A DNA stretch of 64,000 bases from Cliona cf. orientalis (Eukaryota; Porifera; Demospongiae; Clionaida; Clionaidae). The DNA is taken from NCBI GenBank assembly GCA_963930775.1, contig OZ005696.1, forward strand, positions 1 through 64,000, given 5' to 3'. The notes beneath the pieces are model-generated. The model made no database searches. It had not been told where the DNA came from and worked only from the letters and a program-made list of their open reading frames with translations. The translations under genes and the position numbers were made by a program. Below are positions 23,301 through 36,200 of this stretch, piece after piece. How positions within the stretch are numbered: position 1 is the stretch's first letter; each line of letters begins with the position of its first letter.

Positions 23301-23842
23301 ACAACTACAGTACATGTACACACATGTAGTGTTAATGTGACTCACAGCTACTGCTATGGTGAGGAAGATGAGATCTGATTTGATGAACCTCCAGACCTGA
23401 TCCCAGCGTAAGTGAGGAGGAGAGGTGGGTGGAGTCTTCCCCTCGGCCGCAGCTGGGACATGCCGACGAGATGATGCAACAGATTTACAAAGAGCTACTG
23501 TACGCAGTCCACGATAGCAGACCAATGACGGTGCTAGGAGAAGGAGAGAGCGAGGGAGGGAGGAGAGAGAGACAGGGAGGGAGGAAAGAGAGACAGGGAG
23601 AATGGACAACTTCATAAACCAACCAACACAACGCCCACGCAATAGACCTGTGCTGTATGGTGTGTGATAGATTTGTGATCATGGCGACCGCTAAACCTTC
23701 CGTATTCACACAGACAGACAGTAGACTGAATAATTGTATACCTTAAATTTGACCATGAATTTCCGCCGATTATCACTAGCGATCGTCTGATGGGTAGAAC
23801 GAGCCGCGCTCCTCGGCAGTACAGCATACCAATGGTCGCCAT
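20312..23842 (-). CDS. ABCB8: Mitochondrial ABC half-transporter, ABCB8-like
   Basis: Fourteen exons; best model 23842-23710, 23533-23346, 23149-22991, 22720-22622, 22553-22507, 22451-22149, 22039-21942, 21881-21776, 21546-21351, 21280-21208, 21140-20819, 20742-20621, 20560-20472, 20389-20312, giving 670 residues. One six-helix membrane domain precedes one nucleotide-binding domain. The Walker A motif GLSGAGKST is split by an intron; the signature is LSGGQKQR, Walker B is [12 protein letters not shown], and the switch histidine lies in [41 protein letters not shown] and VLFGQVVRA match ABCB8, an inner-membrane subunit linked to mitochondrial K(ATP) channel activity and iron export. The N-terminus is Arg-rich without acids, as in mitochondrial presequences. 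Only the exon 1 donor is uncertain; an in-frame ATG at 23872 is an alternative start. Confidence 0.92.
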
Positions 23843-23931
23843 CTTCACTCGACTGTACTCGTACTCACGCATGATTCACGTGTACATATGTTGGGCGAGC
23901 CACACCCACTAAAAATCGCGGCGGAACAAAG
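23843..23931. promoter_or_regulatory. Bidirectional promoter, ABCB8/VPS18
   Basis: Only 89 bp lie between the start codons of the divergent ABCB8-like and VPS18 genes. This includes both leaders unless transcription starts overlap the coding regions. No TATA box is visible. Confidence 0.65.
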
Positions 23932-26900
23932 ATGGTGGATCTTCTTGATCAGTTTGAGAGCGCTGGTCTTCGCGGGCCCAGCGAGCAGGCTGCGCGAAGG
24001 AGGCCTCAACAGAACATCAATCCATTTGATGAACCTGATGTGGGGAGCTTACCAGCGGTGAGTTATTTAACACTGCTTTTGCCTTTGGATAGCTGCCTTG
24101 TTGCACGATTGCTTGTGGAGGGCTCTAGGGGTGGCAGCCAGAAGTGCTGAGAGATTTTAATCGAAATCGAGGGGTGTAAAGTGATTCTTTAAAAAGTTAT
24201 CTTATGAGCTCAGTACTGCCCGCCTCCATTTTCTGTGGCAAATGCATGAATAGGCTGATCATCAATAATATTATTTTTCAGCGTCGTTCTGTGCGTCAGT
24301 ACAAGCCAGTGGAGTACCCAATCTTCAAACGGCAAGATGCTCCTTTCTCGTCGCCCCAAGGCATCACACACATGGTGGCCAGCAACGGGTGGATCTCTCT
24401 TATTCAGCCGGGCAACATCATCTACCGATTTCACCTCGACAACCCTCGCGGAGCCGCTGAACGTAAGAGTTCAATAAAATTTAGTTGATTTGTAATCAGA
24501 TGTAATTTGCTATAGGGATGGGGTGTACATTGAAATTCTTATAATATTATGTGGAGTATACATGTAGTAAAGTCATGAATATAATATTATTATAATTGTA
24601 TTCTACTATTTGTAGATGTTGAGATAAAGCGTGAAGGTGATAAGATTCACCGAGTGTTCCAGGACCCAACTGGCCAGCACCTTCTTGTCTGCATGGAGTC
24701 CAAGGAGTGCTACTACATCGGAAGCAGGCTACCCAAAAGATCACAGCCAAAGCCCCTGCAGAAGGTCAAGGGTCAACTCATTGAGAGTGTGGCGTGGAAT
24801 AAGGTTGAGCAGAGTGAGCACAGCACTGGTCCGATCCTCCTTGGAACTAGCACGGGTGAGAGATACGATCGTGTCCCCCTAGGACGCTGCTATCGTATGT
24901 TTGTCTGCGTATGTACAGGCTCCATCTTTGAGACGGACATTGTGTTTGAGGAGAGTATCCTCAAGCCTCGTCGATCCTACTTCACTGAGGTAAGCAGTTC
25001 CCCCCTGTGCCCCCTGCCCCTAAATTATGATGTGATTACTCTTCCTATAGCTATACAAGTTGATGTATGACCTTTCTGACCCCTGTGAGCCGATCACTGG
25101 TCTGCTAATGGAGCCTTTTCCCGACAAACAAAACAAATTTTATGTGTTAGCCACTACCCCTAGGAGGTACGTCCACACCATGCCACATGTAGACATTATG
25201 TACACATATAATATTATACATGTATGTAGCAGTTTATAATGTGTACAGTGCAACCAAGCAAGAGAGCAAAACTTTTTAAAACCATATTTTTGGGTTAAAA
25301 ACTACACAGACAGACCTACTTGATATCAAAATGGCCACAACAATCATTTTTATTGTGTTTTACAAAATTGCAAATTTCCCATATATAGCTAATACAGAAG
25401 CCACATATGTGCAGGCCAGTTTTCATAGATTTTTCACTGTTTTTGGATAAAAGTGGCTATATCTTGGAAGTGGTAAGGAGTCAAGACTTCAAATTTGGGA
25501 TTTAGTAACTTTATTACAAGTGCTATCAGCCCACCAAGTGGAATTTCTTAACTAGAACTAAGTAGGAAAAAATGTGCCTAACATATTTGGCCCTCCGAAA
25601 GGGATTTTAGGACAATATCTGGTTAGCAATGCACTGCACAGCCTCTACATTCATGTCCAATTAACTTCATATGGATGTGCATGACTGGGTAGAGCGCACA
25701 CCCTTAACCGAAAACAATACTCATTTAATGTGCCTAACATATTTTGGAGAGCCACGTTATCTTGTGAAGCCATAAAAATGGAAGTAATCATGGTTACATC
25801 CCATAATTTAAATTCTATGTAGAATTTATGTTAAAGAAGATTGGTACCAAATTTCAAACTGTTATCTATAACAGATTTTATTTTATGAATCAAAATAGGC
25901 TCAAATTCTGAAATAAAAAAGTTTTGCTCTCTTGCTTGGTTGCACTGTATATTAAATATTGTTATTTCACTATCACTGGCTGTAGGATTTATCAGTTCAT
26001 AGGTACAACAGGTCGTAGCGATGGACCAGTCTTTAGCGAGCTCTTTGCTCACTACGACAACATTAAAGGTACCTCGATTATGGTAATATGATATTATTGA
26101 TTATGCTTACTGGCTGTTTTTCTCACGTGCAGCTCAGTTCCTAGAGATCCCTGGGTCTCTGAAGGACAGTCAGCTTCACGTTTGGCCAAGCCACCCAAAG
26201 AGGCCCCACTCCTTTGCCTGGTTGACTGGAGCGGGCGTCTACTACGGTCAGCTTGGTTTTGGCGACCATGAGCCAGGGGAATCTCTATTCATCGACAAGG
26301 AGCTAATCCCTTACACAAGCGAGCATCCTTCAGAGATGACTCCGCCCATGGGAATGGCCCTCACACAGTTCCACTGCCTTCTCTTCTACAGGGACAGGTA
26401 AGAAACAATATACTGACTGACTCTACTGTAGCAGCTTGTATATAATTATAGCAGTTAATAATAATTAGTTTCTATTGATTATTGTGTTGCATTGTGTATG
26501 TGTTGTAGGGTGGAGGGTATTTGCATTCTCAACCAAAAAGGAGTGTTTCAAGATCAGCTGAACACTAGGGTGAGCCGATTTCTGACGGACTGTAGCAATA
26601 GTTCACTCATTGAACATTAATTTGATTGTAGAGAGATGGTCCACTGCTGGGAATGTGTGTTGATCCAATGCTGGGCTCTGTCTACACCTACCAGAGACAC
26701 AAAATCTGGCAATATATTCCTTACAGAGAAACAAGGTTAGGCTGGGAGGGAGGGAGCGAGAGAGGGAGAGAGGGAGGGAGGGGAGAGGAGAGAGTGTAGC
26801 CGGTGATCACCATCTCTCATGTTTTTGACAGGAATGTTTGGAAGATATTTCTTGAGCAGGGTCAGTATGAGAAGGCCAAGCGCTATGCTGAGGTGAGGTC

Positions 26901-29900
26901 ATATCTACTGTAATGACGAAGATTATCTTTTTGGTGCTGGCTCTAGGGAAACCAAGAACACTTGGACACCATTTTGATTCGCCAAGCTGAGTACTACTTC
27001 AAAGAGAAGAAGTTCCACGAAGCTGCTGTGCTCTTTTCTCAGAGTCAACTCTCCTTTGAAGAGGTCACCCTAAAGTTCATACAGGTCAACAGAAAAGATG
27101 CTCTCAAGACATTTCTTCTCAAAAAGTTGGAAACTTTGAACCAAAAGGTACGTACATGTAGGCGCATACCTTAGCTAGCAAGATGATTCTTTTTGAATAC
27201 TTACTCTAGGAGGACAGCACCCAGCAAACTATGCTGACGACTTGGCTGATAGAGCTGTTTCTGAATGAGCTTGGAGGTCTGAGAGATGAGGGAGACGCAA
27301 CTGGTCACCACAAACTACAGCAACAGTTCCACAAGTTCCTAGAAATAGACGCGCTCAGAGTAAGCCAACAGCACTTAATTGACTCGCATGATTCTCTAAA
27401 TAAAAAATTTAGTGGTGCATAAGTATGTACATTGTATCTTTATGAAGGTACATGTATAGTGGTGACAATACCTCTGTCTCTGTAGGAATGCCTCGAGGCA
27501 AATCGCAAGACAGTCTATGATTTGATTACCAGCCATGGTGCAACTGATGACATGATGTTCTTTGCAACACTCATGAAAGGTCAGTACTGTCTGCCCTTTT
27601 ATGATCATGTGACTATCACGTGACCTCACAGACTATGAGAAGGTGATCACCCACTGCATCCAAGGCTACGACTATAAGGAGGCGCTCGATGTGCTGGTAA
27701 AGAATGCTCTGGAGGCCCTCGGTGCTCCCGAAAACGAGAGGAGGGGAAGATTTAGAAGATTTGAAGGACTCTTCTACAAATTCAGTCCAACCCTGATGCG
27801 ACACCGCCCCGCTGACACCGTCAAGGCTTGGATAAGGATGGATCGCTATCTTGACCCAAAGAGACTCATCCCCTCGTTGATCCAGTGCAATGCTCCCCCA
27901 GATGAGACACAGAATGTTACAGCAGCTGCCATCCAGTACCTCGAGTTCTGTGTCAACAAGCTTCACAACTCAGAGAGAGCCATCCACAACTTTCTTGTCT
28001 CCTCCTACACACAGAGTAAGGACTCAAAGGACAGAAATAAACTGTTAGCTTACCTACAGGACCAGGCCAAGGTACATGTGCAGTAGAGCTCACATGACTA
28101 TCATATGACTTCCTTGCTCACGATGTATTTTACACTTTCAGTATGGCACAGTGTGCTATGATCCGCAGTATGCCCTCAGGCTGTGTATGGAGCACAAGTT
28201 GGATGAGCCATGTGTTCATATCTATGCTGCCATGGGTCTCTATGGGGAGAGTGTGGACCTTGCTCTCAAGGTAAGTACTGCCTGCCTGCTTGCATGTGTG
28301 CTGAACTGCCATGGGTCTCTATGGGGAGAGTGTGGACCTTGCTCTCAAGGTAACTACTGCCTGCCTGCTTGCATGTGTGCTGAACTTCGTGGCTTCAACT
28401 TCTGCACTCTGTAGGTTGATGTGGAGTTGGCTCGAAGCATTGCTAATATTCCACTCAAGAACAAAGACCTCCAGAAGAGTCTGTGGTTGAAAATTGCTGA
28501 GCATGTCATCAAGAAAGAGAACAACATTGAAAGGTAAACCGAACTAGAAAAATTCACATCAAGAGATGCTACAGTTACTGTATTCACTGGTCCATCCATA
28601 CACTCATCAATCAGAGCTATGCTCTTCCTTCAAGAGTGCTCTCTACTCAAGATTGAAGATATCCTGCCATGCTTCCCCGACTTTGTCACCATAGAGCACT
28701 TCAAGGTACACACAAGTCTAGTATATATTTAATTGGATGTACCCAGCCCACAGGGGAATCCCTGGGGATAAAAAAGTAGTGGGAAGAGGGTTGGAGCTGG
28801 TTATGTGTTAATTAACCACTAGTGATAGTATTGAGTAGCCCTATAGAACGGGATGAAAATAGATTAGCTGTACTGAATTTGAGCAACCAGAATAGCATTA
28901 TCATCCAGGTTGTAGGCCATAAATTATGCCCCTTCCATCCTGGTTCTCAAGGCCAGGCAGGGGGCACCCCAATGCATTCTGTCTTAAAAGTATATTAATT
29001 GCATGTACTGAATGAAGTGACTTGTCATGTGATGCATGAAAATAATTATGGATTTGCATACACTAAATCAATGGGAGGCAGACTGTCACAGCCAAGTAGA
29101 ATAGTATGAACATTACACATGTATATAGTCTCCACTCAATAGATAGTGGACAGCCGCCATTTCCAACCCTCTTCTTTCCTTTCAAACACACACACACACA
29201 CGTCATGCAAAACTACACCCTCATGACAAAATACTTCATCTTGTAGGATGCTATCTGCTCATCTTTGACCGACTACAATGCTCACATTGACGACCTGAAG
29301 ACAGAGATGCAGGGCGCCACCGACTCAGCAAAAAACATCCGCTCCGACATACAAGACATCAGAAACAAGTACAACCCTTACTTATATAAATTGTGTATTT
29401 GTCATTTCACTACACATCTTTTGCAGATGTGTCGTTATTCAGTCAGACGCTCGGTGCCAGATCTGCGAGAGTAGATTGCTGACTCAGGCTTTCTACATGT
29501 TTCCATGCCGACATGCCTTCCACAGAGACTGCCTCACGCAGGAGGTATAGCTTACTATGACATCATGGATAATTACGTAATAGTGACATCACTTGTTTCA
29601 TGTGTAGGTCAGACGTTATCTCTCGGAGGACAAGAGGAGAGAGCTGGATCAGCTGCTGCATACTGTATCAGCAGTTTCTGCTCCGTCTGAAGGGGACAGC
29701 ATTGCAGCTAGGAGCGGCTGGGATGAGATCAAGGTATGTCATACATAATATGGACATAATAGACCATACATGTTGCTCCTCCTTTCATACCCTACAATAT
29801 TATAATTTTTTCAGAGCAAAGTGAACGGCATAGTTGGTTCTGAGTGTCTGTACTGCGGAGATCGAATGATAGAGACCATCGATCGTCCGTTCATTCCACC

Positions 29901-29937
29901 AGAGCAGATGACTGCGGCACTAGCGTCTTGGAAGTGA
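23932..29937 (+). CDS. VPS18: Vacuolar protein sorting-associated protein 18
   Basis: Twenty-one exons, all phase-consistent, give 1006 residues (human 973): 23932-24057, 24282-24462, 24616-24855, 24919-24989, 25051-25166, 25986-26068, 26133-26397, 26509-26569, 26632-26735, 26832-26892, 26947-27147, 27210-27359, 27486-27579, 27632-28071, 28142-28270, 28415-28533, 28615-28705, 29247-29368, 29427-29544, 29608-29733, 29815-29937. VPS18 is a core subunit of the HOPS and CORVET tethering complexes for endosome-lysosome fusion. The N-terminal half is the beta-propeller (GITHMVASNGWI, SFAWLTGAGVYYGQL). The middle is the helical clathrin-type repeat region (RNVWKIFLEQGQYEKAKRYA, LEFCVNKLHNSERAIHNFL). 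The C-terminus is a RING-H2 (CQIC, CRHAFHRDCL, CLYCG) ending IDRPFIPPEQ. Intron 5 hosts a MITE. The donor after 28270 is tandemly duplicated. Confidence 0.97.
25246..25947. mobile_element. TA-flanked MITE in VPS18 intron 5
   Basis: 702 bp with perfect 32-bp terminal inverted repeats (25246-25277 and 25916-25947, beginning CAGTGCAACCAAGCAAGAGA) and TA on both sides (25244-25245, 25948-25949). No transposase is present. It explains why this intron is far longer than its neighbours. The intact TIRs suggest recent insertion. Confidence 0.92.
28228..28385 (+). repeat. 79-bp tandem duplication across a VPS18 splice donor
   Basis: Copies 28228-28306 and 28307-28385 differ only in the donor (GTAAGT in the first, GTAACT in the second). 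Each contains the last 43 bases of exon 15 and the first 36 of its intron. The first donor keeps the downstream frame; use of the second would add 79 nt and shift it. Confidence 0.9.
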
Positions 29938-30216
29938 ACACTGCTTTGAATGGTCATGACTAGTGTGTAGCTGTTGTCATGACTACTGTGTGCTATGCAG
30001 CTGTTGTAAATGTTGATGTGTTTAGAAAAGCAATTTCATTGATTGTATAAGTTGTGTACATACATAATATACCACTCAAATTATTGTGTTTTTAAAAGCT
30101 AGTAGAAGTCGTCATTTCAGTAACACCTAAAAGAAGCTTCAGTATAAAACACATAAAAATATAATAATCTGTACTAATTTTAGTACCTGCCACATATTCA
30201 CAAGATCAGTAGTAGA

Positions 30217-33200
30217 TTAGTTTTTGAGGATTATGAGTCGCATGAAAGCCTTTGCTGTGCCTGCACTGTTCTCCGCCTCACATGTGTAAGCCCCGCCCAT
30301 CTCTGATGTCGCCTCGTAGACTAGCAGCGTCCCATTGTGAAGGGGACCATAGTGAACACTAGGGGTCGACAGTAGTACGTTGCCATGGTACCAGTGGGTC
30401 TGTGGGTGTGGTCTTCCCTGAGCTACACAGTGCAATGTGGCCGAGCCCCCCTCGTTAGCAAATACCACAGTAGATGAACTGATAATGGAAGGGGCAGCTG
30501 GAAAAAGAGTATAATTATTATCCCTTTCCAAAGGGCAGTTCTCAGAATCAGATTTTGACTACTGATACCTTGAACTAGGAGCAAGTGGTTGTTGGTTTGT
30601 GAGTTGAGAGTGCACGAGTATTCCCCCTCATCAGAGCTATCGACATCAAACAGCCACACCTCTCCATCGTAGGACGTGATGCTCTCACCATTTTTAGTCC
30701 ACTCAACATCCTTCCCAGATAGTCCGCAGCGAAGAATAACAAACCCACCCTCTTCAGCTCTCACTGTTGAGTTCACGGGACGACCTGCACAAAAAAAAAA
30801 AAAATAATAATGCCACTATAGCTAATTATTAGTGGAGAGTTGCCTGGGATATAAAACTACACGTACTACATGTATATAATATTATGTCATGTATCTAGAA
30901 AAAATCTCAAGTGGCAGTTTACATGTTTCTACTCACTGAGCACAGTGACGTGGCTGCTAGCAATGCTTGTGCCGTAGATGTTAGTTGCTGCACAGCTATA
31001 CATCCCTGAGTCGTCCCCCAGCCGAGCCTCAGTCACAAGGAGGACACCTTCACCAGCCAGAACCATCACTCTCTCATCTCCCTCGATGACTTCTCCTCTA
31101 GTATCATTAGTCCTTCTCCGCCATGACAGCTCAGTGGGGAGGGAGCCAACGCTGTACGCCTCACAGTGGAGCATGAAGTGGTCTCCTTGTACTACAACAA
31201 TAGAGCTGGTCGGCTTCACTTTGAAATAGGGAGGCTCTGGAGGAGGTAACACACAAGCTTACACCGATACATATTATTATCAGGCAGTACAGTATTCTGC
31301 CTCTATATCAAAAATGATGATTTTGCTTCCAGATAACTTTGAATGCCATGCAAATTAATCTTATAGGTAAAAGACTCGTGTCACGCTGGCATGCACACAT
31401 TCACGAGCATCGATCCCCATTCCATTATACACTGTACATGTACATGTACATGTGTGATCACATAATTATTATGCAGTGTGCTATGTTCATTATTCATGAT
31501 GCTGCACTGCTAGCTAACCTTTCTTATCTGTGACGGTGAGTTTTGCGTGTCTCTGTGACGCTCCTCCGCTGCTGACGGCCCAGCAGGTGTATGTTCCATT
31601 GTGAGAGCTCCCTACAGACTCAAAGATGAGCGAGCCATTGGCGCTGACAGTGACCCCTGGCTCCTGGTAGACTGGGCTGCTGTCATGGCCGCTGGTCCAC
31701 AGCACAAACGGAGTAGGAACACCCTCACTGATACAGTCCAGCCTCACCTTTGACCCTGAGAGAACAGACTGATCCTGAGGACCAGTGCTAATCAATGGAG
31801 AAGTTTCTGAAAATAAGAGATGTAGCTAACCAACCAATAACCAAAATGCACATCAACTAAATTGATATCCTATAGCACACAAGCATGCACTAAAAAAGCC
31901 AAAGGAATGCCAGCCCTCTTCCAATTAACTGAAGAGGGGCTGGGCACGAGGCATTACCATTTATGGAGATAACATCTATTGATTTCACTCACCAGTTCCT
32001 ACGGCATTGCCTCCTGTGACCTCAACTTGCACTCTGACCTCTGCCGAGCCTTCCGAGTTGACAGCCAAACACCTGTACACTCCTTCTTCACGATCAGTCA
32101 CACTGCTCAGCAGCACAGAGCCATTCCCAAGCTAAACGGTTGTTGAAACAATCACTAAGTGAGCAATTATTAAATAGGATTGTTGAAGAGGTAGAGAGAG
32201 TGTATGCAATGTTTAGGACCATCCAAGCATGCATAGAGGCTTAGTAGGCCTAGGCCAAATATTCCTTTAAATTTGCCCTTTATTAAAATAATTATTCTTC
32301 ACATATCTATCCCATTATTCAAGAGAAAGTTACCTACTATTCTTAAAAAAAGCTGATAAAACACAAATGAAACATGAATATGACCAGAATGTACATGTAC
32401 ATTTTGGCCAACAAGTGTCGGATACTCTCCGGTATTTATCATAATCAATTTTTGTTGGACAATATCCAACAAAATCAATTTTTGTCAGATACTATCTGGC
32501 ATTTTATCATAATCCGGCAAAATGAACTCTTGTCAAATAATATCTGACAAATCAACTTTTGTCGGATAATATCCGACAAAATCAATTTTATCGGATACTA
32601 TCCGGCATTTTATCACAATCCGGCAAAATCAACTTTTGTTGGACAATATCCGACAAAATCAACTTTTGTCAGATACTATCCAGCATTTTATCATAATCCG
32701 GCAAAATGAACTTTTGTCGGACAATATCCGACAAAATCAACTTTTATTGGATACTATCCGGCATTTTATCATAATTCGGCAAAATCAACTTCCGTTGGAC
32801 AATATCCGACAAAATCAACTTTTGTCGGATACCATCCTGCATTTTATCATAATTTTTTTGTTAGACAATACCCCACAAATTTAAATCAATTTTTATCGGA
32901 TACTATCCGGTATTTTATCATAATCCGGCAAAATCAACTTTTGTCGGACAACATCCAACAAAATCAATTTTTGTCGGATACTATCCGGCAAAATCAACTT
33001 TTGTCGGACAATATCCAACAAAATCAACTTTTGTCGAATACTATATAGCTATCTGGCAAAATTAACTTTTGTCGGACAATATCCGACAAAATTAACTTTT
33101 GTCGAATACTATATAGCTATCTGGCAAAATTAGCTTTTGTCGGACAATATCCAACAAAATCAACTTTTGTCGGATACTATCCAGCATTTTATCATAATCC

Positions 33201-36200
33201 GGCAAAATCAATTTTTGATAATATCCGACAAAATCAACTTTTGTTGGATACTATCCGGCATTTTATCATAATCAATTTTTGTTGGACAATATCTGACAAA
33301 ATCAACTTTTGTCGGATACTATCTGGCATTTTATCATAATCCGGCAAAATGAACTTTTGTCGGATACTATCAACTTTTGTTAGATACTATCCAGCAAATT
33401 TTCTCTTTCTTGTGAGTTCTCTGGCTAAAAGAACTTTTAGCACTCCCAAAAGTATAGTATGCTAGGCCCTAGGCCTGGGCCAAATATTCGTGAATGATTT
33501 TTTTGAATAATAGGCAGCTTCTTGAAGAAGTTGAATAATGGGTTTTTCAACTGCTCATGGTAGTAGTGCACATACACAATGTGTGCGTAAAATAGAAAAC
33601 TTTGTGTCATGTGACATCACAAAATAATAATATTTATCACTATGCATTGATCAATTTTATTAATTTACCAGTTTGATGGAAGTAGAGGAAGGCAGTGTTG
33701 CCAAGGGAACGGTGTCTTTGAACCAGATGATGGTTGGGGTTGGCTCTCCAACAGCAGAGCAGTCGAGAGTGGCGCTGCTCAGGGGGAGGAGCATCAACAC
33801 ACCAATGGGAGCTGAGAGAATCACGGGAGGAGAGGAACCAACTCCAGCTGAAACAAACAAACAACATCATGCTCAGTTTTCAGTCACTAGCTAGTAGATT
33901 ATGTCAGACTACGTATAATGAAATTTTACTGTGCGCACAATATTGTGGTAATTAATTTTATCAGTACATGTAACTGTTGTCAGACTCTTTTTCACACAAA
34001 ATTTAATTTCTAGTGCAACTACAGACCTGTTTTGTTGATGGGGATCTCTGGAATGACCTCCACTGACACACTGACTTGATTGATGCCCAGTCCATTGTCA
34101 GCCACGCACGTGTAAAATCCAGTATCCTCAAAATCAGCCTCCATAATGACCAGAGTACCATTAGCCTCCAACACAATGTTGTCAGAGAAGGTGAGATTGA
34201 TAGCGGTGAAGTCCTTCAACCAAGAGATGGTTGGCTCAGGCTCTCCACCTGCCAGGCAATCGAGGAAGATGAGAGAGCCATTGAAGGCCATTACTGGAGA
34301 AGGGTACACAAGGAAGAAGGGAGGACCTGGGGACAGAAAAGAAAGGAGAGATTGAGGGAGAGAGAAAGGAAGAGTTAAGTGTTTGATCGCTGATATAAGG
34401 TAAACATACTTGTTGGTGTCTGTACGGATATAAACACCGAGTAGGCAGTGCTTCCAACGGAGTTGTCAGCAGTGCAGATGTACTGGCCTGTGTCGTTGAG
34501 CTTAGCAGATATGATGAGCAAGGTGGCACTAGGCTTCCTGTACTCAGCACACACAGCTGGTATTCTACGCAACTGCTCTGTGCAGTTCTCCAACTGTGTT
34601 CCGTTGTGGAACCACGTGACATCGGGAATGGGAAATCCTTCTGCTATGCAAGCAACACTCAGCATCTCGCCAACCACCAAGTTACTCCGAGTGCCATTGA
34701 CAGATATGATTGTAGGAGCAACTACAAAATTTAATAATAATTATTATTATTAACAGTTAACGTAATAATTATAAATCGTGAATATTTCATTGTTAAAATA
34801 TTTTCGGACAGCCTGGCTTGTGCGAATATTAAATGCACAAAAATATATGCGCAATATTAACGATAATGTGGTACAGGGTTGTTTGTCAGAAACTTATTTA
34901 ATGTGAAAATTTATCGCATGAAATATTTTAGACATGAAATATTCGCGATTTACGGTATTAATAATTTTTAAATTGGTGAATACGTATTTCCAGCCATACA
35001 AAAGTAAGTTTCCTCACTCATTAAATCTGTGAAGTTGACGGGCACTGAGTACTGTGAGGTCCCTGCGCTGTTGGAGGCCACACAAGTGTAGCTGCCTGTG
35101 TCTCCAGCGATGCTGGTGTTGAACACACTCAGGTTGTTGCTAGCTGGATCAATGAATCTCCGCCCATCAGTCACAATCTGGACAGAAAGGAGAAGATAGT
35201 GCAGCCATGTGGACTGTAAGTCACATCTACTCTGCAACTGCAATTAGCTATAATATAATATGGTCATTACCATCACATCATTGAAACGCCATGTGATTTC
35301 AGGAGTTGGTGAGCCTTCAGCTTCACATTGCAACCGCAGCACCTGATTCACAAGCAGCGACTGAGCCTGAGGCAGAACAGTGAACTGTGGAGGACCTGCA
35401 CAATAAATAATTATGACCATTTGCAATAAAATTTCATTTTCCAATAATAGGCAAAATGTGGGGAAAATGAGAATTTTTCAATTTTTTTGTTTTTTTAGTC
35501 CTCTGGAAAATGTAGATTTCTGGCTTCATATTGGTATATAATGTTTATGTGGTTGCAGCATGTAAACGTTAGTTATGAGCGAAAGTATTTGCTTGGACAC
35601 ATTCAATTTAAATCTAACTTAAAAATGCGTATTTTCCGAAAAACGAATGTATCTACCCGACTACATAAAAATGGTCATAACTCCACTTGTGATCATTATT
35701 TTTTCATGAAACTTGTACCATTGGATTCAGCACACATAGGGCTATCAATCCATGCCAAAAACTCAGTTTTCATAAAAAAAATTGCAAATGGTCTATTTTT
35801 CCATAGCAGTCACCTATGCTCAATGGCGAAAAAAATGATAACAGGAGCACACTCACTGCTGATGGTGACATTGAATGAAGAGTTAGAGGTGCCCAGGGCG
35901 TTGGTAGCCACACAGTGATAGAGGGCAGCATCAGTCACCCTGGCATTCTCAATGGTGAGAGCACCCCCTGGGATGATCGTCACTCGAGAGTAGTTCGGCT
36001 GAGGTACTCCGTTCTTCAACCATGTGACGACTGGAGGGGGAAACCCCTCTGCCAGGCACACAAATTGCAGCGTGTCGCCTGGAGCAACTATGAGCATTGA
36101 AGGTGTTGATGTGATGATGGTTGGGGGACTGGAAGGAGCTCCGCTGGCGAACAGACGGTCCTCCACCACCAAGAAGGCGGAGTCCTCCCTCGGCCCGGGA

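Noticed and set aside
32400-33420. CRISPR-like array of palindromic repeats
   Set aside because: Spacers are not unique, modules are degenerate and alternate, and the locus is an intron of an animal gene.
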